The notes below the pieces were generated by a model. The model was given only the letters and a program-made list of their open reading frames with translations, made no database searches and was not told the origin of the DNA. This document shows, piece by piece, positions 34,848-44,126 of a stretch of DNA of 64,000 bases (position 1 is the stretch's first letter; the number at the start of each line of letters is the position of its first letter). The stretch is from Clostridium zeae (GTDB lineage: Bacteria > Bacillota > Clostridia > Clostridiales > Clostridiaceae). Location of the stretch: NCBI RefSeq assembly GCF_017312485.1, contig NZ_BMBA01000004.1, positions 333,562 through 397,561 on the forward strand. The letters are read 5' to 3'. The translations under genes and the position numbers were made by a program.

Positions 34848-35543
34848 TTAATAAACTCCAATCAATTTCTCTTTTATAACCATTACTTCACTATCCTCTA
34901 ACCCAATTTTCGAAAAATACTCCTCTACTGAATTATATTTTTCAAAAAACATGTCCAAAAACTTTTCCATGTACTCCATTTTAGGCGTAATAATATTTAT
35001 ATCTACATTCTTATTGCTTCTACTATATTGTTGTAACATAGAGTTTAGGTATACTTGTGAGATCTGATAATCAACTAAAATGTCTGTTATAGAAACTCCT
35101 GCTAATAACAACAATAAAGCTGAAATTACTCCTGTTCTATCTTTGCCAGCAGTGCAATGATAAAGAACCCCACCTTTAGCTTTTGAAAATAGTCTCATGG
35201 TGTTTAATATAGTGTTTTGCTCATCCACCATTTCAAAGTACGAAATAGGAACTTCTTCTACACTTGCAGGTAAATATCCGTCCCCATGGATTTTTGAATG
35301 ATAGTACTGAAAATTATTATGATCTTTAAAAGCACATGGTTTACTTTGAGCCTCATCATCACTTCTTAGATCAACAATTGTTGCTATATTATTTAATAAA
35401 AGCAGCTGTATATCTGCATCCGACAACTTATAGGGCACATCACTACGAATAAAAGTCTTGTACGTGGTTGCTCTTCTGCAGTCTATTGGATATCCACCTA
35501 AATCACGGGTATTAAGAGTACTGCTTAATAAAAATCTGCGCAT
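34848..35543 (-). CDS. tyrosine-protein phosphatase
   Basis: A 231-residue dual-specificity-like phosphatase of the Y_phosphatase3 type. The active-site loop is [20 protein letters not shown] (Cys-x5-Arg), preceded by the N-terminal [17 protein letters not shown] and [12 protein letters not shown] with the general-acid region. Such enzymes dephosphorylate phosphotyrosine proteins or phosphoinositides (LipA/MptpB-like). It is translationally coupled to the macro-domain gene, which suggests a shared pathway. Confidence 0.88.
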   Translation of the reverse strand: MRRFLLSSTLNTRDLGGYPIDCRRATTYKTFIRSDVPYKLSDADIQLLLLNNIATIVDLRSDDEAQSKPCAFKDHNNFQYYHSKIHGDGYLPASVEEVPISYFEMVDEQNTILNTMRLFSKAKGGVLYHCTAGKDRTGVISALLLLLAGVSITDILVDYQISQVYLNSMLQQYSRSNKNVDINIITPKMEYMEKFLDMFFEKYNSVEEYFSKIGLEDSEVMVIKEKLIGVY

Positions 35544-35709
35544 ATTTTCACTTCCTTTTACTAGTCTTTTTCAAATAACCTATCGTCTCTCTATAAAGCA
35601 TCCCATGGCTCTATCCATTCAACATTTCTATTCAAAGTAATTCTCACCTCTCACTCTTATATTAAACTCTTGTTATAAGATAACATCACACCTATAGTTA
35701 TTAATATAA

Positions 35710-36174
35710 TTACCTCCCCCAGCTTTCGGGCCATGCATCTCCTTCAAATCTATTCCAACATATAATAAGCTTCTCAAATTTTAATACAAACAGTATACCA
35801 TCACCATCATCATTCAATCCTATAAATTTATATTGAAGCATATTTTCCATTGAGGTATCTATTCTTACTCGAATAATTTCCATATTCTTGGCAAGTTTAT
35901 TAAATTCCTCCTCTGAGATATTCATTTCCTTCTCTTCATCAACATTCGAAACCTCAGATAAAAAATATTTTAGTAAAGTGCACTTTTCAAAAATTATTGC
36001 AGCTTTGCCTGTACGCTTAGATCTATTAAAGTAGTTTAATGGATGAGAAAAAAGAACATTAATACTATCGAACGTTAATTTCACTTTATCGTTTAGTACT
36101 ATGCCTTCATCTATTACACAATCATGAAGTGCAATATGTTCAAAAGCATTTAACGAGATATATTTATAAAACAA
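35710..36174 (-). CDS. hypothetical protein
   Basis: A 154-residue protein without membrane segments. It begins MFYKYISLNAFEHIALHDCV and ends KFEKLIICWNRFEGDAWPES, with a predicted beta-rich N-terminal half. It looks like small Firmicute proteins of unknown function near immunity-type genes, but I do not recognise the family. It is 41 bases after the DUF4261 gene. Confidence 0.45.
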   Translation of the reverse strand: MFYKYISLNAFEHIALHDCVIDEGIVLNDKVKLTFDSINVLFSHPLNYFNRSKRTGKAAIIFEKCTLLKYFLSEVSNVDEEKEMNISEEEFNKLAKNMEIIRVRIDTSMENMLQYKFIGLNDDGDGILFVLKFEKLIICWNRFEGDAWPESWGR

Positions 36175-36215
36175 AAATAATCCTCCTAAAACAACATAAC
36201 TTTATAGCCATCTAA

Positions 36216-37082
36216 CTATCTATTTCCTGCAGAGAACTCTTCTCCAGGATTTATATCTATAACTACTCTTTTTGGTTCAAGCAAAGAAATTTCGTGTCGA
36301 CAACTCCATTTATCGTTAACTGTAAGTCCTTGAATAGTCTCACCATCATTTATAACATCACCATTTTTGAAAATATAGTCACCATATGTATATAGTATAT
36401 TAGCGATTCTATTTACATCAATATTTTTAAAATGACACTGTAAATCAGGTAGCCCCAGTGCACCTAACCCAATAGTGTCCATTAAGGTTTCATTCTCAGT
36501 TCCTTCAATGTTAAATAATCTCACATTAAGGGACCCAAACAGCAAATTATAATCTTCATTTTCTGGAGCATTTTCTTTATACTTCTCAGGATCTATTATT
36601 TGTTGTGATAAGTGCCAGTTAATAGCTAAACAAGGTACAACCTCTAAAAATGAATATAGAGTCTTCTGAAATAATTCTAATCTAATAGTATAGTCTAAGC
36701 CTGATGCCATCATATCTGTAACAAGAATTGTATAAGCAGCCTTCTCAGCAGCAGATCTAGCATCCTTCCAGCCCCACGACTGATAAAATGACATCTCTAG
36801 CTTTTCCATATTTATCTTTTTGTCAGTTATCATTACTGCTATTTGTGCCGGACCTTGTCCATCTGAGTATTGAACTATGTGATCTTTATATGCAAATAAT
36901 ATTAATTCATCTTTATTTGTAACTAATTCAACATCTCCACAACGCCTTCTTAGTTTGATCAATAATTCATCAACTTGTATTTGTGGTTCGTTTTCTGTAA
37001 ATATTTCAACACCATATGTACGTGCAAAACAATTTGGTAATGTCTCTTCATTCTTTTTATTTTTCTTAGTTTTCCAAAACAT
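36216..37082 (-). CDS. DUF4261 domain-containing protein
   Basis: A 288-residue soluble protein. The segments FYQSWGWKDARSAAEKAAYT, LVTDMMASGLDYTIRLELFQ, VVPCLAINWHLSQQIIDP, NVRLFNIEG and TIGLGALGLPDLQCHF are characteristic of DUF4261. The function is unknown; homologues occur in Firmicutes next to small accessory genes. The N-terminal 12 residues are highly basic. Confidence 0.75.
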   Translation of the reverse strand: MFWKTKKNKKNEETLPNCFARTYGVEIFTENEPQIQVDELLIKLRRRCGDVELVTNKDELILFAYKDHIVQYSDGQGPAQIAVMITDKKINMEKLEMSFYQSWGWKDARSAAEKAAYTILVTDMMASGLDYTIRLELFQKTLYSFLEVVPCLAINWHLSQQIIDPEKYKENAPENEDYNLLFGSLNVRLFNIEGTENETLMDTIGLGALGLPDLQCHFKNIDVNRIANILYTYGDYIFKNGDVINDGETIQGLTVNDKWSCRHEISLLEPKRVVIDINPGEEFSAGNR

Positions 37083-37306
37083 TATTAAATTCCTCTCTCC
37101 TAATGAAAATTATTATAAAGTTCTCTATTCTCCCTAACTCCTTCTCTACTAATTGAATTGTAAACTTATGATAATTTCATATTTTCTCAAGTAATACATT
37201 AACTTTTATCATGTCTATAATATCTTTTAACAGGCTATTCGGCTATTCAACTCACCAAACATCAATAAAGTTTTGAAATTTTAACAACAAAAAAAACTAC
37301 TATACT

Positions 37307-38032
37307 TTATTTACTCATTGCCTTCATCATTTCAAATAATGCAGGAGATATTGAAGTCATTAGAATCTGAATACCTGTTGCTAAATCTAAAATAGCATGA
37401 CCTATCATCAACGGTTGAAGTTTTCTCTTTTTGTAATAAATAATTCCCAATACGGACATCAAAGGTAAAAATGACAAAAACCTAAACAGGATATGTTTCC
37501 AATCAAATAGCAATGGTATAAAACTATGCTGAAGTGCATAGAAAAACATTGGATATACAATTGATAATATTTTATTACCTGTAACTTTTTCAATTCCATT
37601 TAGTGCATATCCAAAATATAAAGGTAGTTCAGCAAATATTACTGTTAGCGGCAATAATATAACATTTATTAATGCAATCCAAACAGGAATAGGTTGTACC
37701 ATAGTCACCGGAACGTAGCCATAAATTAAAAATCCGAATCCATACATTCCACCCATTCCTAATATAAGCATTATCAAAACAATCAACAATGTATATTTTA
37801 GATTGTTTTGACGCTTTTGGTACCCAATTAATTTTTTATAGGAATATCCTTCACTTTTGCAAACTGCAACTAATACAACAATAGTAATAATATTGCAAAT
37901 TGTACATATTACTGACCACCACTGACTTGCTTCTTCTAACGACTTATTAGCCACAATCGTAAATAACAAGCCTGCTATAATAAATAAGATGCTTCTGAAT
38001 ATTGGTAATATAAATGGATATTTTTTCTGCAT
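37307..38032 (-). CDS. CPBP-like membrane protein, degenerate active site
   Basis: A 241-residue membrane protein with about seven helices. The C-terminal half follows the CPBP/Abi protease layout: FFYALQHSFIPL matches motif 2 (FxxxH) and PLMIGHAILDLATG matches motif 3. Motif 1, normally EExxxR, reads AELPLYFGYALNG, with only one glutamate and no arginine, so proteolysis is doubtful. It is transcribed alone. Confidence 0.65.
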   Translation of the reverse strand: MQKKYPFILPIFRSILFIIAGLLFTIVANKSLEEASQWWSVICTICNIITIVVLVAVCKSEGYSYKKLIGYQKRQNNLKYTLLIVLIMLILGMGGMYGFGFLIYGYVPVTMVQPIPVWIALINVILLPLTVIFAELPLYFGYALNGIEKVTGNKILSIVYPMFFYALQHSFIPLLFDWKHILFRFLSFLPLMSVLGIIYYKKRKLQPLMIGHAILDLATGIQILMTSISPALFEMMKAMSK

Positions 38033-38076
38033 TAAATCAACTCCTCATAACTAGCTACTATCTATCTTTTTCCATA

Positions 38077-38649
38077 CTACAAATCCAAATACCATATAAG
38101 CTGCACTTCATCTCTAATATCTATATCTTTATAATAGGCATATTCATCTAGCTTTCCTAAAACTGCACCATGTTTATGATAAAATCTACAAGCTGGTACA
38201 TTGTTATTCTGGCATTCTATCTTCATTTGTTTAAAACCTTTTATTTTAGACCACCTAACAGCTTTTGCAAATAGCTCTGTACCTACTCCCTGTTTTTTAT
38301 ATCTATCATCAACTCTTATATCCCATAACACACTCATATCATCTCTGCCATCAAGCATATTAACATTCTCAGTTTTTGAAGCAATAGTAACTGCTCCGAC
38401 AGGTATTTCATCAGCAAAAGCCATGAAAAATGCCCAATTTGTGATATCAAATTCCTTAGCATACTCTGTAGCCTTTTCATATTTTCCTAAATCTTTAATA
38501 TGCTCTTTAACAGGGACTTCTTTTAGCAAAATTCCACCTAGCCCTCTATCTACCTTTTCCACTCTCAATATGCTTTTTACATTAACAAGCATAGGTATTT
38601 TGTCATATTCCTCGAAATAGGATTCATTAATCTCTCTATAAGTTATCAT
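38077..38649 (-). CDS. GNAT family N-acetyltransferase
   Basis: A 190-residue GNAT. The acetyl-CoA loop is IRVDDRYKKQGVGTELFAKA, followed by MKIECQNNNVPACRFYHKHG, which resembles streptothricin-type acetyltransferases, and a YKDIDIRDEVQLIWYLDL end. An N-terminal 60-residue region is additional. The substrate is unknown. Confidence 0.85.
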   Translation of the reverse strand: MITYREINESYFEEYDKIPMLVNVKSILRVEKVDRGLGGILLKEVPVKEHIKDLGKYEKATEYAKEFDITNWAFFMAFADEIPVGAVTIASKTENVNMLDGRDDMSVLWDIRVDDRYKKQGVGTELFAKAVRWSKIKGFKQMKIECQNNNVPACRFYHKHGAVLGKLDEYAYYKDIDIRDEVQLIWYLDL

Positions 38650-38923
38650 CTATGTTGTCCCTCCGCTAATAACATTAAAATTAGGTGCTGTTAAAGCACC
38701 ATATTTAAATTAATTGGTTAATCATCCGACGCTGTTTAGATGAATAGCTCTATAATTGAACCTCCATTTTTAGGTTCAAAGTTTTTCATCCTTAATGAGC
38801 TTGCGCAAAGAATTAATATGATTTCGTCATATTTTTAAACAATTTGTTAAATGCATAATAATTATACCATAATATTACAGGATTATGTGATTGAAAAAAG
38901 AGTTGAGCTAACTGGAGGATTTT
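38650..38923. other. intergenic region
   Basis: No gene is seen. A hairpin GGTGCTGTTAAAGCACC lies at 38685-38701, and a motif near 38801 resembles the short repeat at 571 and 16199. Confidence 0.3.
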
Positions 38924-39404
38924 ATGATGAACAAAATTACATGTATTTGTTTAGGTGTACGAAGTATGGAGAAATCTATAGAATTTTATAGAGATGAACT
39001 TGGATTTCAAACTGATGAGAAAGGTAATAATCCTGATGTAATATTTTTTAATACCCCTGGAACAAAATTTAAACTATATCCTTTAGAGTTGTTAGCAAAA
39101 GATATTAGTGAAGAAAATACTCCCAAAATATCTAACAGCTTTTCTGGAATCACCTTGGCATACAATGTAGAACATAAAGAAGAGGTTGATAAGATTATAG
39201 AATTAGCAAGAAAAGCTAGTTAAAGAGCCTCAGGATGTGTTTTGGGGAAGCTATCATGGGTACTTTGCTGATTTAGACGGTTACTATTGGGAAGTAGCTT
39301 GGGGACCAAACTTTAAATATGATGATAATGGCATGCTTGTTTTTAATATGCAGATTCTAACACATCCAAAAATTCAATGTCGTAACAAACTTCTAATCAA
39401 ATAA
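38924..39404 (+). pseudogene. VOC/glyoxalase family gene with frameshift
   Basis: The first frame encodes about 98 residues of a VOC protein (ITCICLGVRSMEKSIEFYRD, ELGFQTDE, VIFFNTPGTKFKLYPL) and stops at 39223. The C-terminal half continues in another frame from about 39214 (VKEPQDVFWGSYHGYFADLD, GYYWEVAWGPNF) to a stop at 39404. One or more bases were lost near 39210, removing the second metal-ligand half from the product. Without the shift the protein would be about 160 residues. Confidence 0.75.
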
Positions 39405-39420
39405 ATTTACTGGTTAAGCA

Positions 39421-39452
39421 TTAACAGGTAGTCCAATTGGACTACCTGTTAA
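39421..39452. terminator. perfect 32-base palindrome, probable bidirectional terminator
   Basis: Arms of 14 bases starting TTAACAGGTAGTCC flank AATT. It lies between the convergent VOC relic and a GNAT gene. The T-runs are weak. Confidence 0.55.
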
Positions 39453-39476
39453 TATATAATTTTAAGATATGCTAGC

Positions 39477-39902
39477 TTATAAATTCTTTTTCAGATAATA
39501 ACGTTTATGCTCAACTGGGCAATCATCTAGTACACCGAAAACTTCATATCCATGCTTTAAGTAAAAATCTTTTGCTTGAAAATCAAAGGTATCTAAGTGG
39601 CTTAATTTACACCCTTTTTCCTTCGCGACCTTTTCAACTTCCTTTAAAAGTATAGAGCCATATCCTTCTTTTCTATACTCTTCTTTAACCCACAAAACAT
39701 CTACATATAGGCAATTCCAGCAATATAATACGCTGTTTATTCCTGCAAGTATCTCTCCATTTAATCCCTTTATTACTCTATTAATTGGAATAAATGATTG
39801 TTCTTGAGTAAAAGCAACTTTTGATAAATTATATTCAACTATACCATTATCAACTAAGCCACATTCTTCTCTTGTACTTTCTTCAATAACGTAATTTTTC
39901 AT
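39477..39902 (-). CDS. GNAT family N-acetyltransferase
   Basis: A 141-residue GNAT. The acetyl-CoA loop is WVKEEYRKEGYGSILLKEVE, preceded by the LYVDVLWV strand, and motif B is HLDTFDFQAKDFYLKHGYEV. It ends with CPVEHKRYYLKKNL, as in YhfO/YjbC-like small-molecule GNATs. Confidence 0.85.
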   Translation of the reverse strand: MKNYVIEESTREECGLVDNGIVEYNLSKVAFTQEQSFIPINRVIKGLNGEILAGINSVLYCWNCLYVDVLWVKEEYRKEGYGSILLKEVEKVAKEKGCKLSHLDTFDFQAKDFYLKHGYEVFGVLDDCPVEHKRYYLKKNL

Positions 39903-40043
39903 AATTTCTTTCCCCCCAATATAATTTATAGATTTTCTAAATCCAACTCTACTATTAAAGACGGGCTGCTCTCAATTTAAAACTATCTATAAAAGTATAA
40001 ATATAATTACCAAGTAACACCATATAAACATTATACATCTAAA

Positions 40044-40095
40044 TATGTACCAGTTCGAATCGAAATCTATTTTTAAAACTTTCACGTGTTCTGGT
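40044..40095. repeat. palindromic repeat, family 1 (left half)
   Basis: About 48 bases (GTACCAGTTCGAATCGAAAT, then CTATTTTTAAAACTTTCAC and TTCTGGTG) match the left half of the copy at 57045. The right half is missing; at the shared TCTGGTG the sequence switches to a dnaB-like fragment. Confidence 0.65.
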
Positions 40096-40150
40096 GCTCT
40101 GGACAGTTGTGATAAGGCAACTACTGTTATATACAGCTCCTTTTCCAATC
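40087..40150 (-). pseudogene. dnaB-like helicase fragment fused to a repeat half
   Basis: The minus strand encodes LEKELYITVVALSQLSRAPE, nearly the same as AKELEITVIALSQLSRAPEK in the helicase relic at 42008-42924. It is followed by repeat sequence, not helicase, so it is a displaced fragment about 20 codons long. Confidence 0.65.
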
Positions 40151-40330
40151 TAAATATATTTTCCACATAAACAAGCCTAGGAATATTATCATATATTTGA
40201 TTTTCATCATTGACAGGAAAAAATATCCATGCTAGAATGTGAATGAATAAAAATAAATTCATTCATTTATTCAAATAATTATTTAAAAAGATTAAAAAGT
40301 AGTTTTTCTAATAGTGAGAGGAGTGGTAAA

Positions 40331-41101
40331 ATGAAAAAAGTAACTGCATTTATAGGTAGTCAGCAAAAGAAGGCAACTTATCGAGCCGTTCAAGAATTTG
40401 AAAGAAATTTAAAATCATATGAAGAAATTGATTTTGAATATATTTTTTTTAAAGACTATAAACTTGAATATTGTAAAGGTTGTAAATTATGCTTTGAAAA
40501 AGGCGAGGAAAATTGTCCATTAAAAGATGATCGAAATCTACTGCTTAATAAAATCTATGAGTCTGATGGAGTTATTTTTGCTACCCCAAATTATGCATTT
40601 CAAATGGCGGCAATAATGAAAAATTTTTTTGATAGAACAGCTTTTCTTCTCCATCGACCACGTTTTTTTGGCAAAACTTATACGGTTATTGTCACTGAAG
40701 GTATATTCGGAGGAGCCTCTATTATGAAATATTTAAATAGCCTTGGAAAAAATCTTGGATTTCGTGTAACAAAAGGATGCTGCGTAAAGACACTGGAGCC
40801 TACTACGGAGCTGCAACAACAAAAAATAACCCAAGAAGTTAAAAAAGCATCTTCACGATTTTACAAGGAACTTACTAGCTCAACGACTCCAACTCCTTCT
40901 CTTTTTGGACTGATGTCCTTTAGGATGGCACGTACAAGCATTAAGGAACTTTTGGATGATAGCAACATGGATTATTGCTATTTTAAAGAAAGTGGATGGT
41001 TTGAGTCAGACTATTACTATAATATTTCATTAGGATTTGTCAAGAAGTTGGCAGGAGGATTTTTTGATTTTTTAGCGAATCAAATGATTAAACATAGATA
41101 A
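40331..41101 (+). CDS. NAD(P)H-dependent FMN reductase/flavodoxin family protein
   Basis: A 256-residue protein. The N-terminal flavodoxin-like domain has TAFIGSQQKKATYRAV at the phosphate position, CKGCKLCFEKGEENCPLKDD (a cysteine motif typical of iron-sulfur flavoprotein-like reductases), DGVIFATPNYAFQMAAIMKN and FFDRTAFLLHRPRFFGK. The C-terminal 90 residues are extra. It should reduce a small molecule with FMN. A TetR gene follows 40 bases downstream, probably its regulator in the same operon. Confidence 0.82.
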   Translation: MKKVTAFIGSQQKKATYRAVQEFERNLKSYEEIDFEYIFFKDYKLEYCKGCKLCFEKGEENCPLKDDRNLLLNKIYESDGVIFATPNYAFQMAAIMKNFFDRTAFLLHRPRFFGKTYTVIVTEGIFGGASIMKYLNSLGKNLGFRVTKGCCVKTLEPTTELQQQKITQEVKKASSRFYKELTSSTTPTPSLFGLMSFRMARTSIKELLDDSNMDYCYFKESGWFESDYYYNISLGFVKKLAGGFFDFLANQMIKHR

Positions 41102-41141
41102 TGAATAACTTGAAATTTATTTAGAAAGTGGGGACTAATAG

Positions 41142-41723
41142 TTGAGAGATAAAAAAGCAGATATCTTAGTTTCAGGGAGAGATTTATTTAGCTCAAAAGG
41201 ATTCAAAGATACCAATGTTTCTGATATTACAAAAATGGCTGGAATAGGAGTAGGTACATTTTATAATTATTATGCTTCAAAAGAAAAGCTTTTTCTAGAG
41301 CTTTTTCTAGAAGAGAATGCAAAGCTTAAAAGGAGCATCATGGAAACTGTTGATTTGAACGATGAACCCTTAAAGTTAATTAAGCAATTAATGTTATTGA
41401 ACATCAACGGTATGAACTCAAATCCCATACTGAGTGAATGGTATAACAGGGATGTATTTGACAAAGTTGAACTACTATACCGTGAAGAAAACGGAAATAA
41501 TAATGTTGATTTCATATATGGCAGTTTTTCTGAAATAATAAAAAAATGGCAAGCTGAAGGTAAAATGAGAGATGATATTGATTGTGATCTAATAATGGCC
41601 TTTTTTATCTCCTTAATAAATATGGATACCCATAAAGAAGAAATTGGTATTCAACATTTTCCTCATATTTTAGATTATTTAGCGGATTTCATACTTAAAG
41701 GTCTGACAGATTATAAAAAGTAG
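41142..41723 (+). CDS. TetR/AcrR family transcriptional regulator
   Basis: A 193-residue regulator with the helix-turn-helix region KADILVSGRDLFSSKGFKDT, NVSDITKMAGIGVGTFYNYY and ASKEKLFLEL. The C-terminal ligand domain is unassigned. The start is TTG at 41142 behind GTGGGG. It follows the flavoprotein gene and likely controls that operon. Confidence 0.85.
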   Translation: MRDKKADILVSGRDLFSSKGFKDTNVSDITKMAGIGVGTFYNYYASKEKLFLELFLEENAKLKRSIMETVDLNDEPLKLIKQLMLLNINGMNSNPILSEWYNRDVFDKVELLYREENGNNNVDFIYGSFSEIIKKWQAEGKMRDDIDCDLIMAFFISLINMDTHKEEIGIQHFPHILDYLADFILKGLTDYKK

Positions 41724-41735
41724 AATGCTAACAAT

Positions 41736-41775
41736 AAAAAATTTACTGAAGTGACCTCCTTCAGTAAATTTTTTT
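41736..41775 (+). terminator. intrinsic terminator
   Basis: AAATTTACTGAAG pairs with CTTCAGTAAATTT followed by T4, directly after the TetR gene. Confidence 0.8.
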
Positions 41776-41779
41776 CTAA

Positions 41780-41840
41780 TCTGCCTTTCTGAATGTATAT
41801 GAGGAAACTTACAGGCGAATAAATTTTGTTTTTACTGTAT
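41780..41840. repeat. dispersed repeat, family 2 copy 2
   Basis: ATCTGCCTTTCTGAATGTAT, then GAGGAAACTTACAGGCGAAT and AAATTTTGTTTTTACTGT, matching 4510-4572. Both copies follow a plus-strand gene. Confidence 0.5.
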
Positions 41841-42007
41841 TCCCTATAAAACTATACTAAACACTTAAAATCACTAGGTTCAGGTAGCATGAATTTTTTT
41901 ATAATTTTCTATCCAGTAAAAAAAGCGATCAAAAATTTAGTCATTTTCCTTAAAAACTTATATACTTTCAATACTATTTTAAAACATAACTTTTCTCAAA
42001 ATAAATC

Positions 42008-42924
42008 TCATTTCACCCACTTGCCATTGCTAGAGCTTGTCCTACTTACTCCTCGCTTACCTACCGCATCCAATTCCACAAACTTCTGATACTGTGCAAG
42101 CCATGCTAGTTTAGTGGTACCTACTAATCCATTTCTGTTTTTGCCGATAATCACTTCACTTATATTTTTTTCTTCTGTATCTGGGTGATAATATTCATCC
42201 CTATATAAAAGCACGATAATATCTGCATCTTGCTCTATTGATCCTGAATCTCTTAAATCACCTAAATGTGGTCTATGATCCCCCCTTTTCTCTGGTGCTC
42301 TGGACAGCTGGGATAATGCAATTACTGTTATCTCCAGTTCCTTTGCCATATTCTTAAGAGCTACTGAGATTTTGCTAACTTCTTGTTCTCTAAGATGCAC
42401 CTTTTCGCTTAATTTGATCTGTTGTAGATAATCTATTATCACAACATCTAGCCCTTGCTTAAGCTTTAGTCTCTTACATCTAGCTTTTATATCGTTTATG
42501 TCTAATTCTCCACAGTCATTTATTTTTATATTTTTTCCAGCTAGTCTCGCAGAAGCCTGTGTCAGTTTTACCCATTCCTCATCATCCATAGAAACTTTAT
42601 TTACTCTAGAAAATTCAAGTAAAGCTTCTGAAGCATGCATTCTATAAGCTAACTGTTCTTCGCTCATTTCCAAACTAAAAATAGCGACCTTTGCTTCATG
42701 TGCAATGTTATTTGCTAGGTTTATGGCAAAAGCAGTTTTGCCCATAAATGGTCTTGCTGCTATCACTATAAAGTCCGATTTTTGAAGTCCATTGGTATAT
42801 CTGTCTAGATTTTTATAACCTGTTGATATTCCAACAATTCCTCCATACTACCATTATCTAATAAGCATCCAAGTACAGCTTGTTCCGCTTCTTTAGAGCT
42901 TGGCATAGCTTTTAATAAATCCAT
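42008..42924 (-). pseudogene. replicative DNA helicase (DnaB-like) with internal deletion and frameshift
   Basis: The ATG at 42924 opens MDLLKAMPSSKEAEQAVLGC, the normal DnaB N-terminus, but after about 28 codons the sequence jumps to the hinge/C-terminal part (GIVGISTGYKNLDRYTNGLQ) in another frame. From there the RecA-like domain is complete: AARPFMGKTAFAINLANNIA (Walker A), FSLEMSEEQLAYR, VVIIDYLQQI (Walker B), ALSQLSRAPE, LRDSGSIEQDADIIVLLYRD. About 150 residues of the N-terminal domain are missing. It sits next to a phage replisome organiser relic, so it is of prophage origin. Confidence 0.8.
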
Positions 42925-42935
42925 AACTACTCCTC

Positions 42936-43341
42936 CTAATCTAGTAATCTATACATTCCAGCATTTGCTGTGCCTGCACTTTCAAGCTTTGAATTAATAA
43001 CTTTCTCTTTCCTAGTAGTTCTATTTTCATTGAGATATCCTTCAAACTTATTTCCAAATAAGGTTTCAGGTCTTAAGAATTTTTCCATATCCGTGCTCTT
43101 CCAATCTAAAAGCTTATTATCAATAACCTTATAAAAATCCTCTAGTGTAAATCCTTCTTTTAATCTAGCTTTTATATTTTTAATAGTTAAATTAGTAGTA
43201 GGTTTCGCCATCTATGATTTCTGTCCTCATTCTATTTGTACCTTTAAAATCAATAAAATATCTTAGTATAACTGCATCTTTCATATCAAGCCCAAAATTA
43301 ATCAATTTTGCTTGATCAAAGCCCATAACTACATACTTCAT
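42936..43341 (-). pseudogene. phage replisome organiser (DnaD-like) with internal deletion
   Basis: The ATG at 43341 (after GGAGGGG) encodes about 49 residues of a phage replisome organiser N-terminus (MKYVVMGFDQAKLINFGLDM, AVILRYFIDFKG, EIIDGETYY) and stops at 43192. An overlapping frame from 43211 to 42936 encodes a phage conserved C-terminal domain (IKARLKEGFTLEDFYKVIDN, FLRPETLFGNKFEGYLNE). Most of the winged-helix domain is deleted between them. Confidence 0.75.
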
Positions 43342-43609
43342 CTTACCCCTCCAAAAATCTTATTAATATTTATTAGATTTAAATACATCGCTTTATCTAT
43401 GAAACTTCCTACATTATATCCAATTATTTTACATCTATGTTGATATTTTGCAAAACGTAAGAAACTTTTAAGAATTTTATATTTTTTAACTTTAAAGCAC
43501 AATAACCAACCAATGTTCAATTATACATATTGTGTAAAAAAATGTTATAATAAATTTATTTCGCGTAAGTTTTTTAATTTATAAACTATGACTATATTGA
43601 GGAGGTACT
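43342..43609. other. intergenic region, divergent promoters of phage relic
   Basis: No supported gene. The spacer separates the phage replication relic (minus) from the plus-strand regulator-like gene and probably holds divergent promoters, though no operator dyad was found. Confidence 0.3.
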
Positions 43610-44125
43610 ATGGTATTTACAAATTTACATTATGCTGATGATGTCTTGAGAGAAAATATACAAGGTTTAGCTAAGAACTATAAAATCGAACTTAATACTC
43701 TAAGTAAAATGCTGGGAGTTGATTGTACTTGGCTAAAAGATTTTATGGATAGAAAAGTTCACTTAAACATTCACTTTTTCAATAAAATACATCTAGGAGA
43801 GATTTGTACTGATACTGACGATACTCCAAACGCACCGAATCCTCTATGGTTTTCACATGTCGTATCTATGTTATGTGATGGTGTAGCTATGATTAACGAA
43901 GATGATAGAGTTAAAGCAATTATAGAAGGATTAAATATAGATTATTCCATGAGCTATGAAAGTATTGCTCTATATACTAATCTAGACCTAAGTGATGTTG
44001 AAAACTTTATGATAGATGTTAATTTAATTCCTTTTGAAAAAAAATACAAGCTAGCTGTAGCTACTTTATTCTTGCATTACTTATTAAAAAAAGAGCCTAA
44101 TTATGAATTTCCTAGGGGGATATGA
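43610..44125 (+). CDS. hypothetical protein, possible helix-turn-helix regulator
   Basis: A 171-residue protein. Residues 15-50 (LRENIQGLAKNYKIELNTLS then KMLGVDCTWLKDF) and 115-155 (YESIALYTNLDLSDVENFMI) each look like a helix-turn-helix repeat. No family is recognised with certainty. It is divergent from the phage replication relic, where a repressor would be expected. AGGAGG lies six bases before the ATG. Its stop overlaps the ribosome site of the next gene. Confidence 0.5.
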   Translation: MVFTNLHYADDVLRENIQGLAKNYKIELNTLSKMLGVDCTWLKDFMDRKVHLNIHFFNKIHLGEICTDTDDTPNAPNPLWFSHVVSMLCDGVAMINEDDRVKAIIEGLNIDYSMSYESIALYTNLDLSDVENFMIDVNLIPFEKKYKLAVATLFLHYLLKKEPNYEFPRGI

Positions 44126-44126
44126 A

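Noticed and set aside
40044..40090. tRNA gene
   Set aside because: The string GTTCGAATC resembles a T-loop, but no cloverleaf or CCA end fits; the sequence is the palindromic repeat.
39987..40262. 91-codon reading frame on the minus strand as a gene
   Set aside because: It is a chimera of flanking DNA, a dnaB fragment and a repeat half, without a ribosome site.
43338..43520. 60-codon minus-strand frame upstream of the replisome organiser
   Set aside because: No ribosome site and an unconvincing sequence; it runs into the ribosome site of the next gene.
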